Notes: a model not told the origin generated them from the sequence alone. DNA of 64,000 bases from Mycobacterium rhizamassiliense (GCF_900157375.1 NZ_LT721901.1:800365-864364); one strand, 5' to 3'; counted from the stretch's first letter, positions 16,190-25,742 are shown. Program-made: numbers and translations.

Positions 16190-17928
16190 GTGACGTCCAC
16201 CTGAGAACTCCTTCTGGGCGCTGAGGTTTCGTCGCCGAGGTCGGCCAGCAGCCGCTCGGTCAGCTTCTCGAACTCGTCGCCCCACCCGGAATTGTCGGTG
16301 CGCGCCAAGCCGCCCAGCTCGACGCTCACCGTACCCGGCGCTTTGCCGGCGCGTTCAGTCACCGGAGTGAGGCGTACCCACACCCGGCGCCGCCGCACCA
16401 GCAGCGACACCAGCAACCCGCCCATCATCGTGATCGCGAAGACCAGCACCCAGACCTGGCCCGGGTCGTGGGAGACCTGCAGGTTGACGAACGGCACCGC
16501 CCCGTCGAAGCGGACGACGGTCCCGGCCGCCGGGCCCTGGTCGATCCGGACCCCCTGGCCGGCCCGCAGGTTGACCCGCTTCTCCTTGACCAGCCGGCCC
16601 TGCTCGATCAAGCGGGGGTCGAGGGTGAACAGCGACTGGGGCCGCCCGGTGTCCAGGCCGGTGTCGCCGCGGTAGATGTCGACGGCCACGGCGGGGGCGT
16701 TGAGCGCGGGGAACCGCGACGACAACAGGGCGCCGTCGAGCTGCGCGGTGGGCGCCAGCAGGCCCTGGATCGCGATCTCGTGGTTGCGGCGCTCGGCGGC
16801 ATTGGGGTAGCTGCCCGCCGGCGGGTCGATGCGCGCCACCCCCGACGACAGCAGAGTCTGCGGGTTGTCGGGCCGCCACTGCACCGTCGACGTGCGTTGT
16901 TGCCCGTCCGGGAAGGTCACCGTGAAGGTGGGCGCGTAGCCGTGGCCCTGCAGATAGATCCGGTCGCCGCCGACCCGCAGCGGGTGGTTGACCTCCAGCC
17001 GGTAGGGCCGCCAGTTGTTGGCACTCAGGTCGCGGCCGGCCTGATAGTCGATGTCCGCGGCGAACGACGTGGCCTGGCCCGACGGCAGGTAGTGCGCCTG
17101 AAAGTCGTTGACCCGCACGCAAATCGGGCGCAACGACGTGCCGTCGACGGTGTTGCCGGCGCGGAAAGAGTCGAACGCCGCCGGCGACGCCGAGCAGAAG
17201 CCCGGGCCGCTGTCGGCGATGACGATGACGTTGCCCTCGTAGCCGAACAGCTTGCCGACGGCCACCGCGACCAGCAGGCCCAGCAACGAGAAGTGGAAGA
17301 CGATGTTGCCGAACTCCCGCAGGTAGCCCTTCTCGGCGGAGACCTCCACCGTTTCCGAGGCGGCCTCGGTCGCTTCGTCGTGCCGAATCGCGGTGCGCCA
17401 GCCGTGCAGCCGGCCGGCGATGGTGTTGGCCACCGCGTTCAGGTCGGCATCGTCGACCAGGTCCAGCTCCGAGCTGGCGTGCTTGGGCAGCCGGCTCAGG
17501 TTGCGCGGGGCGGGCACCGGGGTGGCGCGCAGGCTGCGGGCGTGCTCGATCATCCGCGGCGTAAGGCAGCCGACCAGGGACACGAACAGCAGCACGTAGA
17601 TGGCGGTGAACCAGAAGCTGGAGAACACGTCGAAGGCCTGCACCCGATCGAGCCAGGGGCCGATCGTCGGGTGGGCGGCCAGGTACTCGCCGACCTTGCC
17701 GGCGTTGAGGCTGCGCTGCGGCAACAGCGCGCCGGGTATCGCGCCGAGGGCGAGCAGACACAGCAGCACCAGCGCGGTACCCATCGACGTCAGCGCGCGC
17801 CAGGTATTGCGTGCCTTGGAAACCAACACTGCGAATGCCTGCCTGGACGCGAGCAGACGCAGAATCGCACTGGGACGGGTCTTTTCGTGCGATTCTGCGT
17901 CTGCTCGCGCTGTATCCGGCTGACTCAA
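16186..17928 (-). CDS. resB: Cytochrome c biogenesis protein ResB
   Basis: Partner of CcsA in System II heme attachment. There are membrane segments near residues 50-70 (ALVLLCLLALGAIPGALLPQ), 105-125 and 195-215, then a large extracytoplasmic domain and a last span VLVFAITMMGGLLVSLLV before a basic, acidic-tailed cytosolic end. The TTG at 17926-17928 overlaps the ccdA TGA (TTGA) and gives 580 residues, longer than the 529 I remember for Rv0528. A GTG at 17827-17829 would give 547. The N-terminal region contains a perfect palindrome (17848-17909), so the extra residues may be recent and the real start may be downstream of it. Confidence 0.88.
   Translation of the reverse strand: MSQPDTARADAESHEKTRPSAILRLLASRQAFAVLVSKARNTWRALTSMGTALVLLCLLALGAIPGALLPQRSLNAGKVGEYLAAHPTIGPWLDRVQAFDVFSSFWFTAIYVLLFVSLVGCLTPRMIEHARSLRATPVPAPRNLSRLPKHASSELDLVDDADLNAVANTIAGRLHGWRTAIRHDEATEAASETVEVSAEKGYLREFGNIVFHFSLLGLLVAVAVGKLFGYEGNVIVIADSGPGFCSASPAAFDSFRAGNTVDGTSLRPICVRVNDFQAHYLPSGQATSFAADIDYQAGRDLSANNWRPYRLEVNHPLRVGGDRIYLQGHGYAPTFTVTFPDGQQRTSTVQWRPDNPQTLLSSGVARIDPPAGSYPNAAERRNHEIAIQGLLAPTAQLDGALLSSRFPALNAPAVAVDIYRGDTGLDTGRPQSLFTLDPRLIEQGRLVKEKRVNLRAGQGVRIDQGPAAGTVVRFDGAVPFVNLQVSHDPGQVWVLVFAITMMGGLLVSLLVRRRRVWVRLTPVTERAGKAPGTVSVELGGLARTDNSGWGDEFEKLTERLLADLGDETSAPRRSSQVDVT
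17848..17909. repeat. Perfect 23-bp inverted repeat with 16-base loop
   Basis: The left arm 17848-17870 (contains GAGCAGACGCAGAATCGC) is exactly complementary to the right arm 17887-17909 (contains GCGATTCTGCGTCTGCTC). The loop is 17871-17886. The element lies at the ccdA-resB junction inside the first codons of the longest resB frame. Arms this long and perfect are not expected by chance in coding DNA. I believe related motifs are dispersed in mycobacterial genomes, but no second copy was seen in this window. Confidence 0.8.
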
Positions 17929-18704
17929 ATCGGCAACCTCACGTCGGACACGAACGCGTCGCGCAGCCAGGAGACGAAGTCGTTCCACACGCCGGTGACC
18001 AGCAGCACGCCCACCGCGATCAGCAGTGTGCCGCCGAAGATTTGGATGGCCCGGCTGTGCCGCCGCAGCCAGCCCAGCGCGCCGACCGCGCCCGCCGAGC
18101 CGAAGGCCAGCAGCACGAACGGGATGCCCAGGCCCAGGCAGTAGGCGACGACGAGCGCGATGCCGCGCGCGACGTTCGCGCCGTCGGTGGCCGAGGCGAC
18201 GGTGATCACGCCGGTCAACGTCGGGCCCAGGCACGGCGTCCAGCCGAGCGCGAACACCGCGCCCAGCAGCGGCGCCCCCGCGACCGTCGTCAGTTGTTGG
18301 GGGCTGAACCGGACCTGACGCTGCAGGGCCGGCACGAACCCGACGAACACCAGCCCCATCACGATGGTCAGCACGCCGCCGACCCGCTGCAGCAACAGCT
18401 GGTTGGTGATCAGGGTGCTGGTCATGCCGAGCACGGCGACGGTGCCCAGCACGAACACCGTGGTGAATCCGGCGACGAACAACGCCGCCGACCCGGCGAC
18501 GCGCCAGCGGGCGGCCGGCGGGGCCTTGATGGCTCCCGGCGGCGGCTGCTCATCCACGCCCACGACCGCGGCCAGATACGACAGGTAGCCGGGCACCAGC
18601 GGCACCACGCAGGGCGACGCGAACGACACCAGCCCGGCCAGCACGCACGCGCCGAGGGCCACCAGCAGTGGGCCGGCGGCGGCGAGGTGTGCGAAACCGG
18701 TCAT
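17925..18704 (-). CDS. ccdA: Thiol-disulfide transporter CcdA
   Basis: A 259-residue DsbD-like membrane protein that passes reducing power from cytosolic thioredoxin to extracytoplasmic thiols, keeping apocytochrome c cysteines reduced. Two redox cysteines sit in the expected membrane motifs: Cys32 in SFASPCVVPLVPGY and Cys158 in GWTPCLGPT. About six membrane segments are visible. ATG 18702-18704 overlaps the upstream thioredoxin gene stop by 4 bases. Length equals that of Rv0527. Confidence 0.93.
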   Translation of the reverse strand: MTGFAHLAAAGPLLVALGACVLAGLVSFASPCVVPLVPGYLSYLAAVVGVDEQPPPGAIKAPPAARWRVAGSAALFVAGFTTVFVLGTVAVLGMTSTLITNQLLLQRVGGVLTIVMGLVFVGFVPALQRQVRFSPQQLTTVAGAPLLGAVFALGWTPCLGPTLTGVITVASATDGANVARGIALVVAYCLGLGIPFVLLAFGSAGAVGALGWLRRHSRAIQIFGGTLLIAVGVLLVTGVWNDFVSWLRDAFVSDVRLPI

Positions 18705-19306
18705 TTGGGTTCCTGCGCCAGCTTCTGCACCAGGGGCTGCAGGTCGGGCGCCAGCAGTTCGCGCAGGAACACCGCCGCAACCCGGTGCTGGCGGTCGAGC
18801 ACCAGGGTGGACGGAATGACGGTGGTGGGGTACTTGCCGCCGAAGGCGATCAGGGTGCGCATCGCCGGGTCGTAGATCGAAGGGAAGGTCACGCCGCGGT
18901 CGTTGACGAAGTCCAGGGCCGCTTGCCGGTTGTTGTCGCGGACGTCGATGCCCAGGAAGGACACCCCCGAGCCGCGGGTGGCGTCGTACACCTGCTGCAG
19001 CTGGGTCACCTCGGCGCGACACGGCCCGCACCACTGGCCCCAGACGTTGATGACGACGACGTTGCCGGCGAAGATCGGGTCGTCCAGCGACAGCGTGTGC
19101 GCGGGGTCGGCGAGGTCCGGCCCGGACAGCGTGCCGGGACGGCTGCGGCTGGCGGGCGGGTCGTAGTGCAGGTCGGTCTTTCCACCGGGCGAGACGAATT
19201 CGAACGTGCCGCCCTGCGCGACGGCATCGTGGCCACCGGAGCAGCCGGACAGCAACCCGGAGACGGCCAACACCGCCCCGGCAATCGCCAGCCGCCGGAT
19301 GCTCAA
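18701..19306 (-). CDS. Thioredoxin-like lipoprotein, ResA/TlpA type (Rv0526-like)
   Basis: A 201-residue exported thioredoxin. A short signal (RRLAIAGAVLAVSGLLSGC) ends in a lipobox with Cys22, and the redox motif CGPC is at residues 93-96 in WGQWCGPCRAE. A cis-proline is visible in VIPSTLV. It is the expected partner of CcdA and probably reduces apocytochrome c. The TTG at 19304-19306 overlaps the TGA of the upstream mutase gene; M. tuberculosis Rv0526 is slightly longer, but no better start lies outside the overlap. Confidence 0.87.
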   Translation of the reverse strand: MSIRRLAIAGAVLAVSGLLSGCSGGHDAVAQGGTFEFVSPGGKTDLHYDPPASRSRPGTLSGPDLADPAHTLSLDDPIFAGNVVVINVWGQWCGPCRAEVTQLQQVYDATRGSGVSFLGIDVRDNNRQAALDFVNDRGVTFPSIYDPAMRTLIAFGGKYPTTVIPSTLVLDRQHRVAAVFLRELLAPDLQPLVQKLAQEPK

Positions 19307-19911
19307 GCGACCACCGGTTCGAAGTACTCGACGTCGACCAACTGGTCGCCGTCGTAGACCAGCGTCGTCACCGACGCCAGCCCGCATTCGCGCCGCCGCG
19401 GGTCGTGCCAGAGCCGCTTGCCGGTCAGGTGCAGGCGCAGCGTCCATACCGGCAGCTGATGGCTGACGCACACCACCTCGTGGCCGGCGCCACGCGCCCG
19501 CGCCTTGTCCGCCGCGGTCGCCATGCGGTCCGCGATCTCGCGGTAGGGCTCGCCCCACGACGGCGTGAACGGGTTGCGCAGCTGCCACCACACCCGCGGG
19601 TCGCGCCAGGCGCCGTCGCCGGGGCTGACGCGGCGGCCCTGGAAGAAATTGGCCGACTCGATCAGATCGGGGTCGGCGTCCACCGGCAGGTCGTGCTTGC
19701 CCGCGATGAAGGCCGCCGTCTCCTGGGCCCGCTGCAGGGGCGAGGCGATCACCGCGACGATGTCGCGGTCGGCCAACCGGTCGGCGACCGCGGCCGCTTG
19801 CGCTTTGCCCTTGTCGGACAGGCGAAATCCGGGCAGCCGGCCGTAGAGGATGCCCTCGGGGTTGTGCACCTCGCCGTGCCGCATCACGTGGACGCGGGTC
19901 TGTTCGGCCAT
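19303..19911 (-). CDS. Histidine phosphatase family protein (phosphoglycerate mutase-like, Rv0525-like)
   Basis: A 202-residue histidine phosphatase superfamily member. The catalytic RHGEVHNPEGILYG is near residue 11, the second acid/base region ASPLQRAQET near 56-65, and the second histidine is in VCVSHQLPVW. The substrate is unknown; true glycolytic mutase is gpm1 elsewhere in this window. The start ATG shares one base with the hemL stop (TGATG), tying it to heme precursor synthesis. Confidence 0.85.
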   Translation of the reverse strand: MAEQTRVHVMRHGEVHNPEGILYGRLPGFRLSDKGKAQAAAVADRLADRDIVAVIASPLQRAQETAAFIAGKHDLPVDADPDLIESANFFQGRRVSPGDGAWRDPRVWWQLRNPFTPSWGEPYREIADRMATAADKARARGAGHEVVCVSHQLPVWTLRLHLTGKRLWHDPRRRECGLASVTTLVYDGDQLVDVEYFEPVVA

Positions 19912-21251
19912 CAGGGTCGCTCCTCGACGGCTTGGGCGGCGGCGCGGGCCGCCCCGGGCAGGGCATCGGCAATCCGGCTGAAGGCGTTGTCGTCCAACGC
20001 ACTGGAGACGAACCACGCCTCGAATGCGCTGCACGGCGGGTAGACGCCGGCGTTGAGCAGGGCGTGGAAGAACGGCGGATAGCGCCACGTTTGACTGGCC
20101 CGCGCCGACACGAAGTCGGTGACCGGCGTCTCGGAGAAGAACACGCTGAGCATGTTGCCGCCCCGCGGAATCTGATGCGCCACACCGGCATTCGTCAGCG
20201 CATCGGAGAACAGGCCGGCGAGGCGGTCGGCGTTGGCGTCCAGCGCGGCGTACACGGCGTCGTCGGCCGTTCGCAGCGTGGCCAGCCCGGCGGCCACGGC
20301 CACCGGATTGCCCGACAGCGTGCCGGCCTGATAGACCGGCCCCAGCGGGGCGAGGCGCTCCATCACCTCGGCCCGGCCACCGAAGGCGGCGGCCGGCAGC
20401 CCACCGCTCATCACCTTGCCGAAGGTGAACAGGTCGGCGTCGACGGAATCGACTCCATACCAACCACTTCGACTCACCCGGAAGCCCGTCATCACCTCGT
20501 CGATGATCAGCAGCGCGCCGTGCTCGGCGGTGATGGCGCGCAGCGCGGCGTTGTAGCCGGGCGCCGGCGGGACGACGCCCATGTTGCCGGGGCTGGCCTC
20601 GGTGATCACCGCCGCGATCTGATCGCCGAACTGCGCGAAGGTTTCTGTGATGGAGTCAATGTCGTTGTAAGGCAACACGATCGTGTCGGCCGCAGCGGCC
20701 CCGGTGACGCCGGGCGTCGACGGCAGGCCCAGGGTCGCCACCCCGGATCCGGCGTCGGCGAGCAACGCGTCCACGTGGCCGTGGTAGCAGCCGGAGAACT
20801 TGATGACCTTGGCCCGGCCGGTGTACCCGCGGGCCAGGCGCACCGCGCTCATCGTGGCCTCGGTGCCGGAGTTCACCAGCCGAATCCGCTCGACCGGCGC
20901 CACCCGCTCGATGATCTCGGTGGCCAGCTGAATCTCGGCCGGGGTCGGCGCGCCGAATGACAGGCCCGAGGCGGCGGCCTTGGCGACCGCGTCGACCACG
21001 GCCGGGTGCGCGTGGCCGAGGATCATCGGTCCCCACGAGCACACCAGGTCGACGTAGCGGTTGCCGTCGGCGTCGGTGAGCCAGCAGCCGCGCGCCTCGG
21101 TGATGAAGCGCGGCGTGCCGCCGACGGCCGTGAACGCGCGGACTGGAGAGTTCACCCCGCCGGGGATCACCGCGCACGCCTCGTCGAACAGTCGTGCCGA
21201 GGTCGGTACAGCCCCCCTGGTCGCAGGGGCGGCCCGGTCAGTGCTGCCCAT
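19911..21251 (-). CDS. hemL: Glutamate-1-semialdehyde 2,1-aminomutase HemL
   Basis: A 446-residue PLP enzyme of the C5 pathway that converts glutamate-1-semialdehyde to 5-aminolevulinate. Visible are [21 protein letters not shown] at the start, [15 protein letters not shown] for cofactor phosphate binding, [10 protein letters not shown] with the PLP-pyridine aspartate, and Lys279 in [10 protein letters not shown] as the Schiff-base lysine. It heads the operon that continues into cytochrome c maturation, while hemA, hemC, hemD and hemB form a second cluster in this window. Confidence 0.94.
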   Translation of the reverse strand: MGSTDRAAPATRGAVPTSARLFDEACAVIPGGVNSPVRAFTAVGGTPRFITEARGCWLTDADGNRYVDLVCSWGPMILGHAHPAVVDAVAKAAASGLSFGAPTPAEIQLATEIIERVAPVERIRLVNSGTEATMSAVRLARGYTGRAKVIKFSGCYHGHVDALLADAGSGVATLGLPSTPGVTGAAAADTIVLPYNDIDSITETFAQFGDQIAAVITEASPGNMGVVPPAPGYNAALRAITAEHGALLIIDEVMTGFRVSRSGWYGVDSVDADLFTFGKVMSGGLPAAAFGGRAEVMERLAPLGPVYQAGTLSGNPVAVAAGLATLRTADDAVYAALDANADRLAGLFSDALTNAGVAHQIPRGGNMLSVFFSETPVTDFVSARASQTWRYPPFFHALLNAGVYPPCSAFEAWFVSSALDDNAFSRIADALPGAARAAAQAVEERP

Positions 21252-21430
21252 GCCGACTAGTGTCCCAGCCTCCGCCGATCGCTCAACTACAGGGTGTAGC
21301 AGTCACGCGTCCCGGGCGCTTGGCGGCTTCTTCGCCGGATGGCTCGGCCATGAAATGACGGTACGCCGTTTGCGCTGGATTAAGCGCCGACGCCTTGATG
21401 TCCCCCGTGGCCGAAGAGTTGGATGGGGTC

Positions 21431-21826
21431 ATGCAACTTCCCCAGGGCCTGGCCCGGTTCAACCGGTACGTCACCAACCCCATTCAGAAGATGTGGGCCG
21501 GCTGGGCCCCGTCGTTCGCCATCATCGAGCACACCGGGCGGAAGTCCGGGAAGACCTACCGCACGCCGGTGAGCGCGTTCAATGCGACCGTCGACGGCAG
21601 GCCCGGCATCGCGGTGCTGCTGACCTACGGCCCGGACCGCGACTGGCTGAAGAATCTCAGGGCCGCGGGCGGCGGTCAGATGCGCCGCCACGGCAAGACG
21701 TTCGGCATCGCCGACGCGCGGATCGTCTCCAGGGACGAGGCGGCCGAGCTCGTCGGCGACCGCGTGCAGAAGGTGTTCGGGCGGCTGCCGTTCGAGCAGG
21801 CGGTGTTGTTCACCAAGTCCGCCTAA
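21431..21826 (+). CDS. Deazaflavin (F420)-dependent nitroreductase family protein, Ddn-like (Rv0523c-like)
   Basis: A 131-residue small beta-barrel protein of the Ddn/FDOR family. The motif EHTGRKSGKTYRTPV (about residues 31-45) binds the F420 phosphate in this family, and LLTYGPDRDWLKNLRAAGG is the second conserved stretch. The likely role is F420H2-dependent reduction, substrate unknown. ATG 21431 gives 131 residues as in Rv0523c; the frame is open further upstream (ATG 21395). Its end overlaps the convergent permease gene by 4 bases. Confidence 0.82.
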   Translation: MQLPQGLARFNRYVTNPIQKMWAGWAPSFAIIEHTGRKSGKTYRTPVSAFNATVDGRPGIAVLLTYGPDRDWLKNLRAAGGGQMRRHGKTFGIADARIVSRDEAAELVGDRVQKVFGRLPFEQAVLFTKSA

Positions 21827-23229
21827 CCGCGGCGGCGGCCCCGGGCGCAGGCGACGAAGTACAGGGCGAGCACCACCGCCCAGGACAGCAGGGACAGCCA
21901 TAGCTGGCTGCGCGCCGAACGGTCGAACGCCATCTGGACCAGTACCGCGGTGATGGCGACGAGCGTGAGGATCGACAGCGTCGGGAAGAACCACATCTTC
22001 AGCCGCATCTGGTCCTCGGGTGTGCGGCGCCGCAGCACGATCTGCGACAGCGCGATCAGCCAGTAGACGAACAAGATGATGGCGCCCGAGGAGTTGAGCA
22101 GGAACAGGAACACCGTGCGGGGCGCGAGCCACGACATCAGGACGCACGCGAACCCGACCGCCGACGAGAACAGGATCGCGACGTGCGGCACGCCGCGGCC
22201 GCTGAGTTTGACCAGCCGCTGGGGCGCCTCGTTGCGCGCGGCTAGCACGAACAGCATCCGCGACGCCGTGTAGAGGCCGGAGTTCAGGCACGACAGCACC
22301 GCGGTGAGCACCACGGCGTTCATCACCTGGTCGGCGCCCGGCAGCCCCATGTGCTTGAACGCGGCGACGTACGGCGAGGCGCCCAGCTCGACGGAGTTCC
22401 ACGGCAGGATCACCACGAGCAGGAAAACCGAACCAACGTAGAAGATTCCGATGCGCGCGACCACCGATCTGGTCGCCCGCTGGACGGCCAGCACGGGGTC
22501 GCGGCTCTCGGCCGCGGCGACGGTGACGATTTCGGCGCCCACCATCGAAAAGATCACCACCACGATCGCGGCGAACACCGCGGCGACGCCCTTCGGGAAG
22601 AAACCGCCCTGCGCGGTCAGGTTGGAAAACCCGCCGTGCTGCCCCGGCAGCAGCCCGAAGGCGAACGCTGCGCCGACGCCGAGGAATACCACGATCGTCG
22701 CGACTTTGATTCCGGCGAACCAGAATTCGAATTCACCGAACGACGACACCGAGAACAGGTTCGTCGCGGTCATCAGCACCATCAGGCACAGCGACAGCAG
22801 CCACAGCGGCGCGTGAAACCAATAGTTGAGGACCTTCCCGCCGGCGACCGCCTCGAACCCGACGACGATCACCCAGAAGTACCAGTACAGCCAGCCCACC
22901 GAGAAGCCCGCCCAGCCGCCGAGCGCCTTGGCCGCGTAGTCGGCGAACGACCCGGTCGACGGGTTCGCCGCCGCCATTTCGCCGAGCATCCGCATCACCA
23001 GGATCACCAGCAGGCCGCACAGGGCGTAGGTGAGGAACGCGGCGGGCCCGGTGTCTTTGATCACCACGCCGGATCCGACGAACAATCCGGCGCCGATGAC
23101 GCCGCCGAGCGCGATCATGCTGAGCTGCCGCTGCGAAAGCCCTTGGCGCAGTTGAGAATCGGAACTCAGCGCCGCGCTTTGGTTGTCACCCTCGGGCCCG
23201 GGACTCGCCGGGTCCTGCGTGCGCCGCAT
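21823..23229 (-). CDS. gabP: Amino acid permease of the AAT family, GabP-like (Rv0522-like)
   Basis: A 468-residue 12-helix transporter. A polar N-terminus of about 35 residues precedes LSMIALGGVIGAGLFVGSG, the AAT-family first helix. LGEMAAANPSTGSFADYA and VTVAAAESRDP are other family signatures. The M. tuberculosis counterpart is annotated gabP (4-aminobutyrate), but substrate assignment by sequence is weak. It starts 24 bases after the upstream MFS gene and is probably the last gene of an ssuD-MFS-gabP transcript. Confidence 0.84.
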   Translation of the reverse strand: MRRTQDPASPGPEGDNQSAALSSDSQLRQGLSQRQLSMIALGGVIGAGLFVGSGVVIKDTGPAAFLTYALCGLLVILVMRMLGEMAAANPSTGSFADYAAKALGGWAGFSVGWLYWYFWVIVVGFEAVAGGKVLNYWFHAPLWLLSLCLMVLMTATNLFSVSSFGEFEFWFAGIKVATIVVFLGVGAAFAFGLLPGQHGGFSNLTAQGGFFPKGVAAVFAAIVVVIFSMVGAEIVTVAAAESRDPVLAVQRATRSVVARIGIFYVGSVFLLVVILPWNSVELGASPYVAAFKHMGLPGADQVMNAVVLTAVLSCLNSGLYTASRMLFVLAARNEAPQRLVKLSGRGVPHVAILFSSAVGFACVLMSWLAPRTVFLFLLNSSGAIILFVYWLIALSQIVLRRRTPEDQMRLKMWFFPTLSILTLVAITAVLVQMAFDRSARSQLWLSLLSWAVVLALYFVACARGRRRG

Positions 23230-23253
23230 TACCGGACGCTAGCGCACGTCGGC

Positions 23254-24594
23254 CTAGAAGTGCAGATCCTGGTCACGGATCAGCGCCGTGGCGATCACGC
23301 TGATGACGGCGGTGGTCACCAGATATCCGCAGGCCAGCCACGGCGCGCCATGCATGACCGCGATCAACGCCGTCAGGATCATCGGCGTGACCCCCGACGC
23401 GTAGATGCCCGATACCTGGTAGACGAACGACAGGCCGGTGTAGCGGGTGCTGGTCGGATACAGCGCGGAGTACAACGTGCCCTGCGCGCCGTAGAACAGC
23501 GCGTGGATGACGCCGAACACGACGATCATCGCCAGCCCGAACAGCACCAGCTTCCCCGTGCCGAACAACGCGAACGCCGGAAAGGTCGCCAGTCCGTAAG
23601 CGGCGATACCGGCCAGGTACACCCGCCGCGCCCCGAATCGATCGGTCAGCCGTCCCGAAACGGGCAGCAGCACCGCCATCACCAGCGCCGCGATCGTCAC
23701 CACTACCAGAACCGACACGCGATGCAACCCCAGCGCTCCGGTGGCGTAGCTGATCGCGAAAACACCCCAGGTGTTGAAGGCCGAGCCCTCGGCCCATCGA
23801 GACAGCAGTCCCAGCACGGTGTTTCGCCGGGAGCGGGGCTCGCGGACGATGTCGCGGATCGGCACGGTGGACGCGGCCTGCAGATTCTGCAGCCGCTGGA
23901 ACGCCGGCGTCTCGTCGACCCGCAGCCGCACCACGATGCCGATCGCGACCAGCACCAGGCTCAGCAGGAATCCGATCCGCCAGCCGTAGGACAGGAACTC
24001 CGCCGGACCCAACACCACCTGCAGGAACGCGAAAATCCCTGTGCCTAAAGCCAATCCGAGCGCCAGGCCGACCTGCGGAATGGCCCCGTACCGGCCGCGC
24101 CGGTCGCCGGGGCTGTGCTCGACGGCCAGCAGCACCGCCCCGCCCCATTCGCCGCCCAGCGCGAAGCCCTGCAACACGCGCAGCACCAGCAGCAGCACCG
24201 GCGCCCACGCCCCGATCTGCACGGCGGTCGGCAAGACGCCGATCAGCGCCGTCGCGCCGCCCATGATGAGCATCGTCAATGCGAGGCTGCGCTTGCGGCC
24301 GATCCGGTCGCCGATGTGGCCGAACACCAGGCCGCCGACGGGCCGCATGACGAACCCCACCGCGAACGTCGCGAACGCCAGCAGCGTCCCGACGAGCGAA
24401 CTGGCATCGGGAAAGAACACCTTGTTGAACACCAGCCCGGCGGCGGTGGCGTAGAGGAAGAAGTCGTACCACTCGACGGTGGTGCCCAAAAGGCTTGCCG
24501 CGACGACGATGCGCAGCCGCCGGTGACGCTCGTCGTCGGTTTCGTCGTGCCCTTCCGGCGCCGCTACGGTGGCACCGGGCAACGTCGTCGCCAT
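23254..24594 (-). CDS. MFS transporter, metabolite:H+ symporter (MHS) family
   Basis: A 446-residue 12-helix transporter. The first helix carries SLLGTTVEWYDFFLYA, the MHS hallmark, and the loop between helices 2 and 3 has GHIGDRIGRKRSL. GFALGGEWGGAVLLAVEH is another MHS signature. Relatives import dicarboxylates, shikimate, proline or betaine. The start ATG is 2 bases after the ssuD stop, so it may import a compound used by that monooxygenase, such as an organosulfonate; this is inference. I do not recall this gene at this locus in M. tuberculosis. Confidence 0.85.
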   Translation of the reverse strand: MATTLPGATVAAPEGHDETDDERHRRLRIVVAASLLGTTVEWYDFFLYATAAGLVFNKVFFPDASSLVGTLLAFATFAVGFVMRPVGGLVFGHIGDRIGRKRSLALTMLIMGGATALIGVLPTAVQIGAWAPVLLLVLRVLQGFALGGEWGGAVLLAVEHSPGDRRGRYGAIPQVGLALGLALGTGIFAFLQVVLGPAEFLSYGWRIGFLLSLVLVAIGIVVRLRVDETPAFQRLQNLQAASTVPIRDIVREPRSRRNTVLGLLSRWAEGSAFNTWGVFAISYATGALGLHRVSVLVVVTIAALVMAVLLPVSGRLTDRFGARRVYLAGIAAYGLATFPAFALFGTGKLVLFGLAMIVVFGVIHALFYGAQGTLYSALYPTSTRYTGLSFVYQVSGIYASGVTPMILTALIAVMHGAPWLACGYLVTTAVISVIATALIRDQDLHF

Positions 24595-24596
24595 AG

Positions 24597-25742
24597 TCAG
24601 TGCGCCGACGATACGGCGAACGGCGTCGCCGCGGGGGGTTGGGCGCGGCGGGTGGGGTGCTTCCACAGCCCCTTGCGCTCGAGCAAAGGCAGCACGCCCT
24701 CACCGAACCAGTAGGCCTCTTCCAGGTGCGGGTAGCCCGACAAGATGAAGTGATCGATGCCCAATTGTGCGTATTCCGAAAGTCTTTCGGCGACCTCGGC
24801 GTGCGAGCCGACCAACGCGGTGCCCGCTCCCCCGCGGACCAGGCCGACGCCGGCCCATAGGTTCGGACCGACCAACAGCTTGCCGCTGTCGCCGCCGTGC
24901 AAACCGAGCATGCGCTGCTGCCCCTCCGACTCGCTGCGGGCCAGGCTCGCCTGCACCCGAGCGACGTCGGCCGGGTCGACGGCGGCCAGCAGCCGGTCGG
25001 CCTCGGCCCACGCCTCCTCGGCGGTGGGCCGGCTGATCACGTGAATCCGCAAGCCGTACTGCAGTTTTCGTCCGGCATCCGCCGCCAGCCCGCGCACCCA
25101 GTCCAGCTTCTCGGCGACCGCGGCCCGCGGCTCACCCCACGTCAGATAGACGTCCGAGTACTTCGCCGCGACGGGACCGGCGGATCCCGACGAGCCGCCG
25201 AAGAACACCGCGGGCGTCGGGTCGGGCGGGTTGTTCAGTTGGGCCTCCTCGACGCGGATGTGCTCGCCGGCGAACGTCACCGGCTCGCTCGACGTCCACA
25301 GCTCCCGCACTACGTGCAGGAACTCGGCGGTGCGCGCATAACGCGCCTGCTTGTCGAGGAAGTCGCCGTAGGCCCGCTGCTCGTGCGGCTCACCACCGGT
25401 GACGACGTTGAGCAGCAGCCGTCCCTCGGAGTGGCGCTGGAAGGTCCCGGCCATCTGCGCGGCCAGCGTCGGGCTCAGCATCCCCGGACGGAACGCCACC
25501 AAGAACTTCAGCGTCTCGGTGCGCTCGATCAGCATCGCCGTCGTCAACCACGCGTCCTCACACCACAATCCGGTGGGTGTGAGCACCGCCTCGAAACCGT
25601 TGTCCTCGGCGGCGGCGCAGATCTGATGCAGATACCGCAGCGTCGCGGGCCGGTCGCCGTGCATCGCAGTGCCGTGTCCGCCGGCGACCAGGTTTCGCGA
25701 ATCCCCGTACGTCGGCAAAAACCAGTGAAATGCCAGGCTCAT
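24597..25742 (-). CDS. ssuD: FMNH2-dependent alkanesulfonate monooxygenase, SsuD-like
   Basis: A 381-residue luciferase-like flavin monooxygenase (TIM barrel). It begins SLAFHWFLPTYGDSR and contains LLLNVVTGGEPHEQRAYGD and VFFGGSSGSAGPVAAKYSD, close to SsuD, which releases sulfite from alkanesulfonates under sulfur limitation. GGAGTALVGSHAEVAERL near residue 315 is also typical. ATG 25742 follows GAGG at a good distance. No SsuABC transporter or SsuE reductase adjoins; the MFS gene 2 bases downstream may supply substrate. Confidence 0.82.
   Translation of the reverse strand: MSLAFHWFLPTYGDSRNLVAGGHGTAMHGDRPATLRYLHQICAAAEDNGFEAVLTPTGLWCEDAWLTTAMLIERTETLKFLVAFRPGMLSPTLAAQMAGTFQRHSEGRLLLNVVTGGEPHEQRAYGDFLDKQARYARTAEFLHVVRELWTSSEPVTFAGEHIRVEEAQLNNPPDPTPAVFFGGSSGSAGPVAAKYSDVYLTWGEPRAAVAEKLDWVRGLAADAGRKLQYGLRIHVISRPTAEEAWAEADRLLAAVDPADVARVQASLARSESEGQQRMLGLHGGDSGKLLVGPNLWAGVGLVRGGAGTALVGSHAEVAERLSEYAQLGIDHFILSGYPHLEEAYWFGEGVLPLLERKGLWKHPTRRAQPPAATPFAVSSAH

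Noticed and set aside
18701..20191. Long N-terminal extension of the thioredoxin gene
   Set aside because: It runs through the mutase gene in another frame; the signal peptide and TTGA overlap define a start at 19306.
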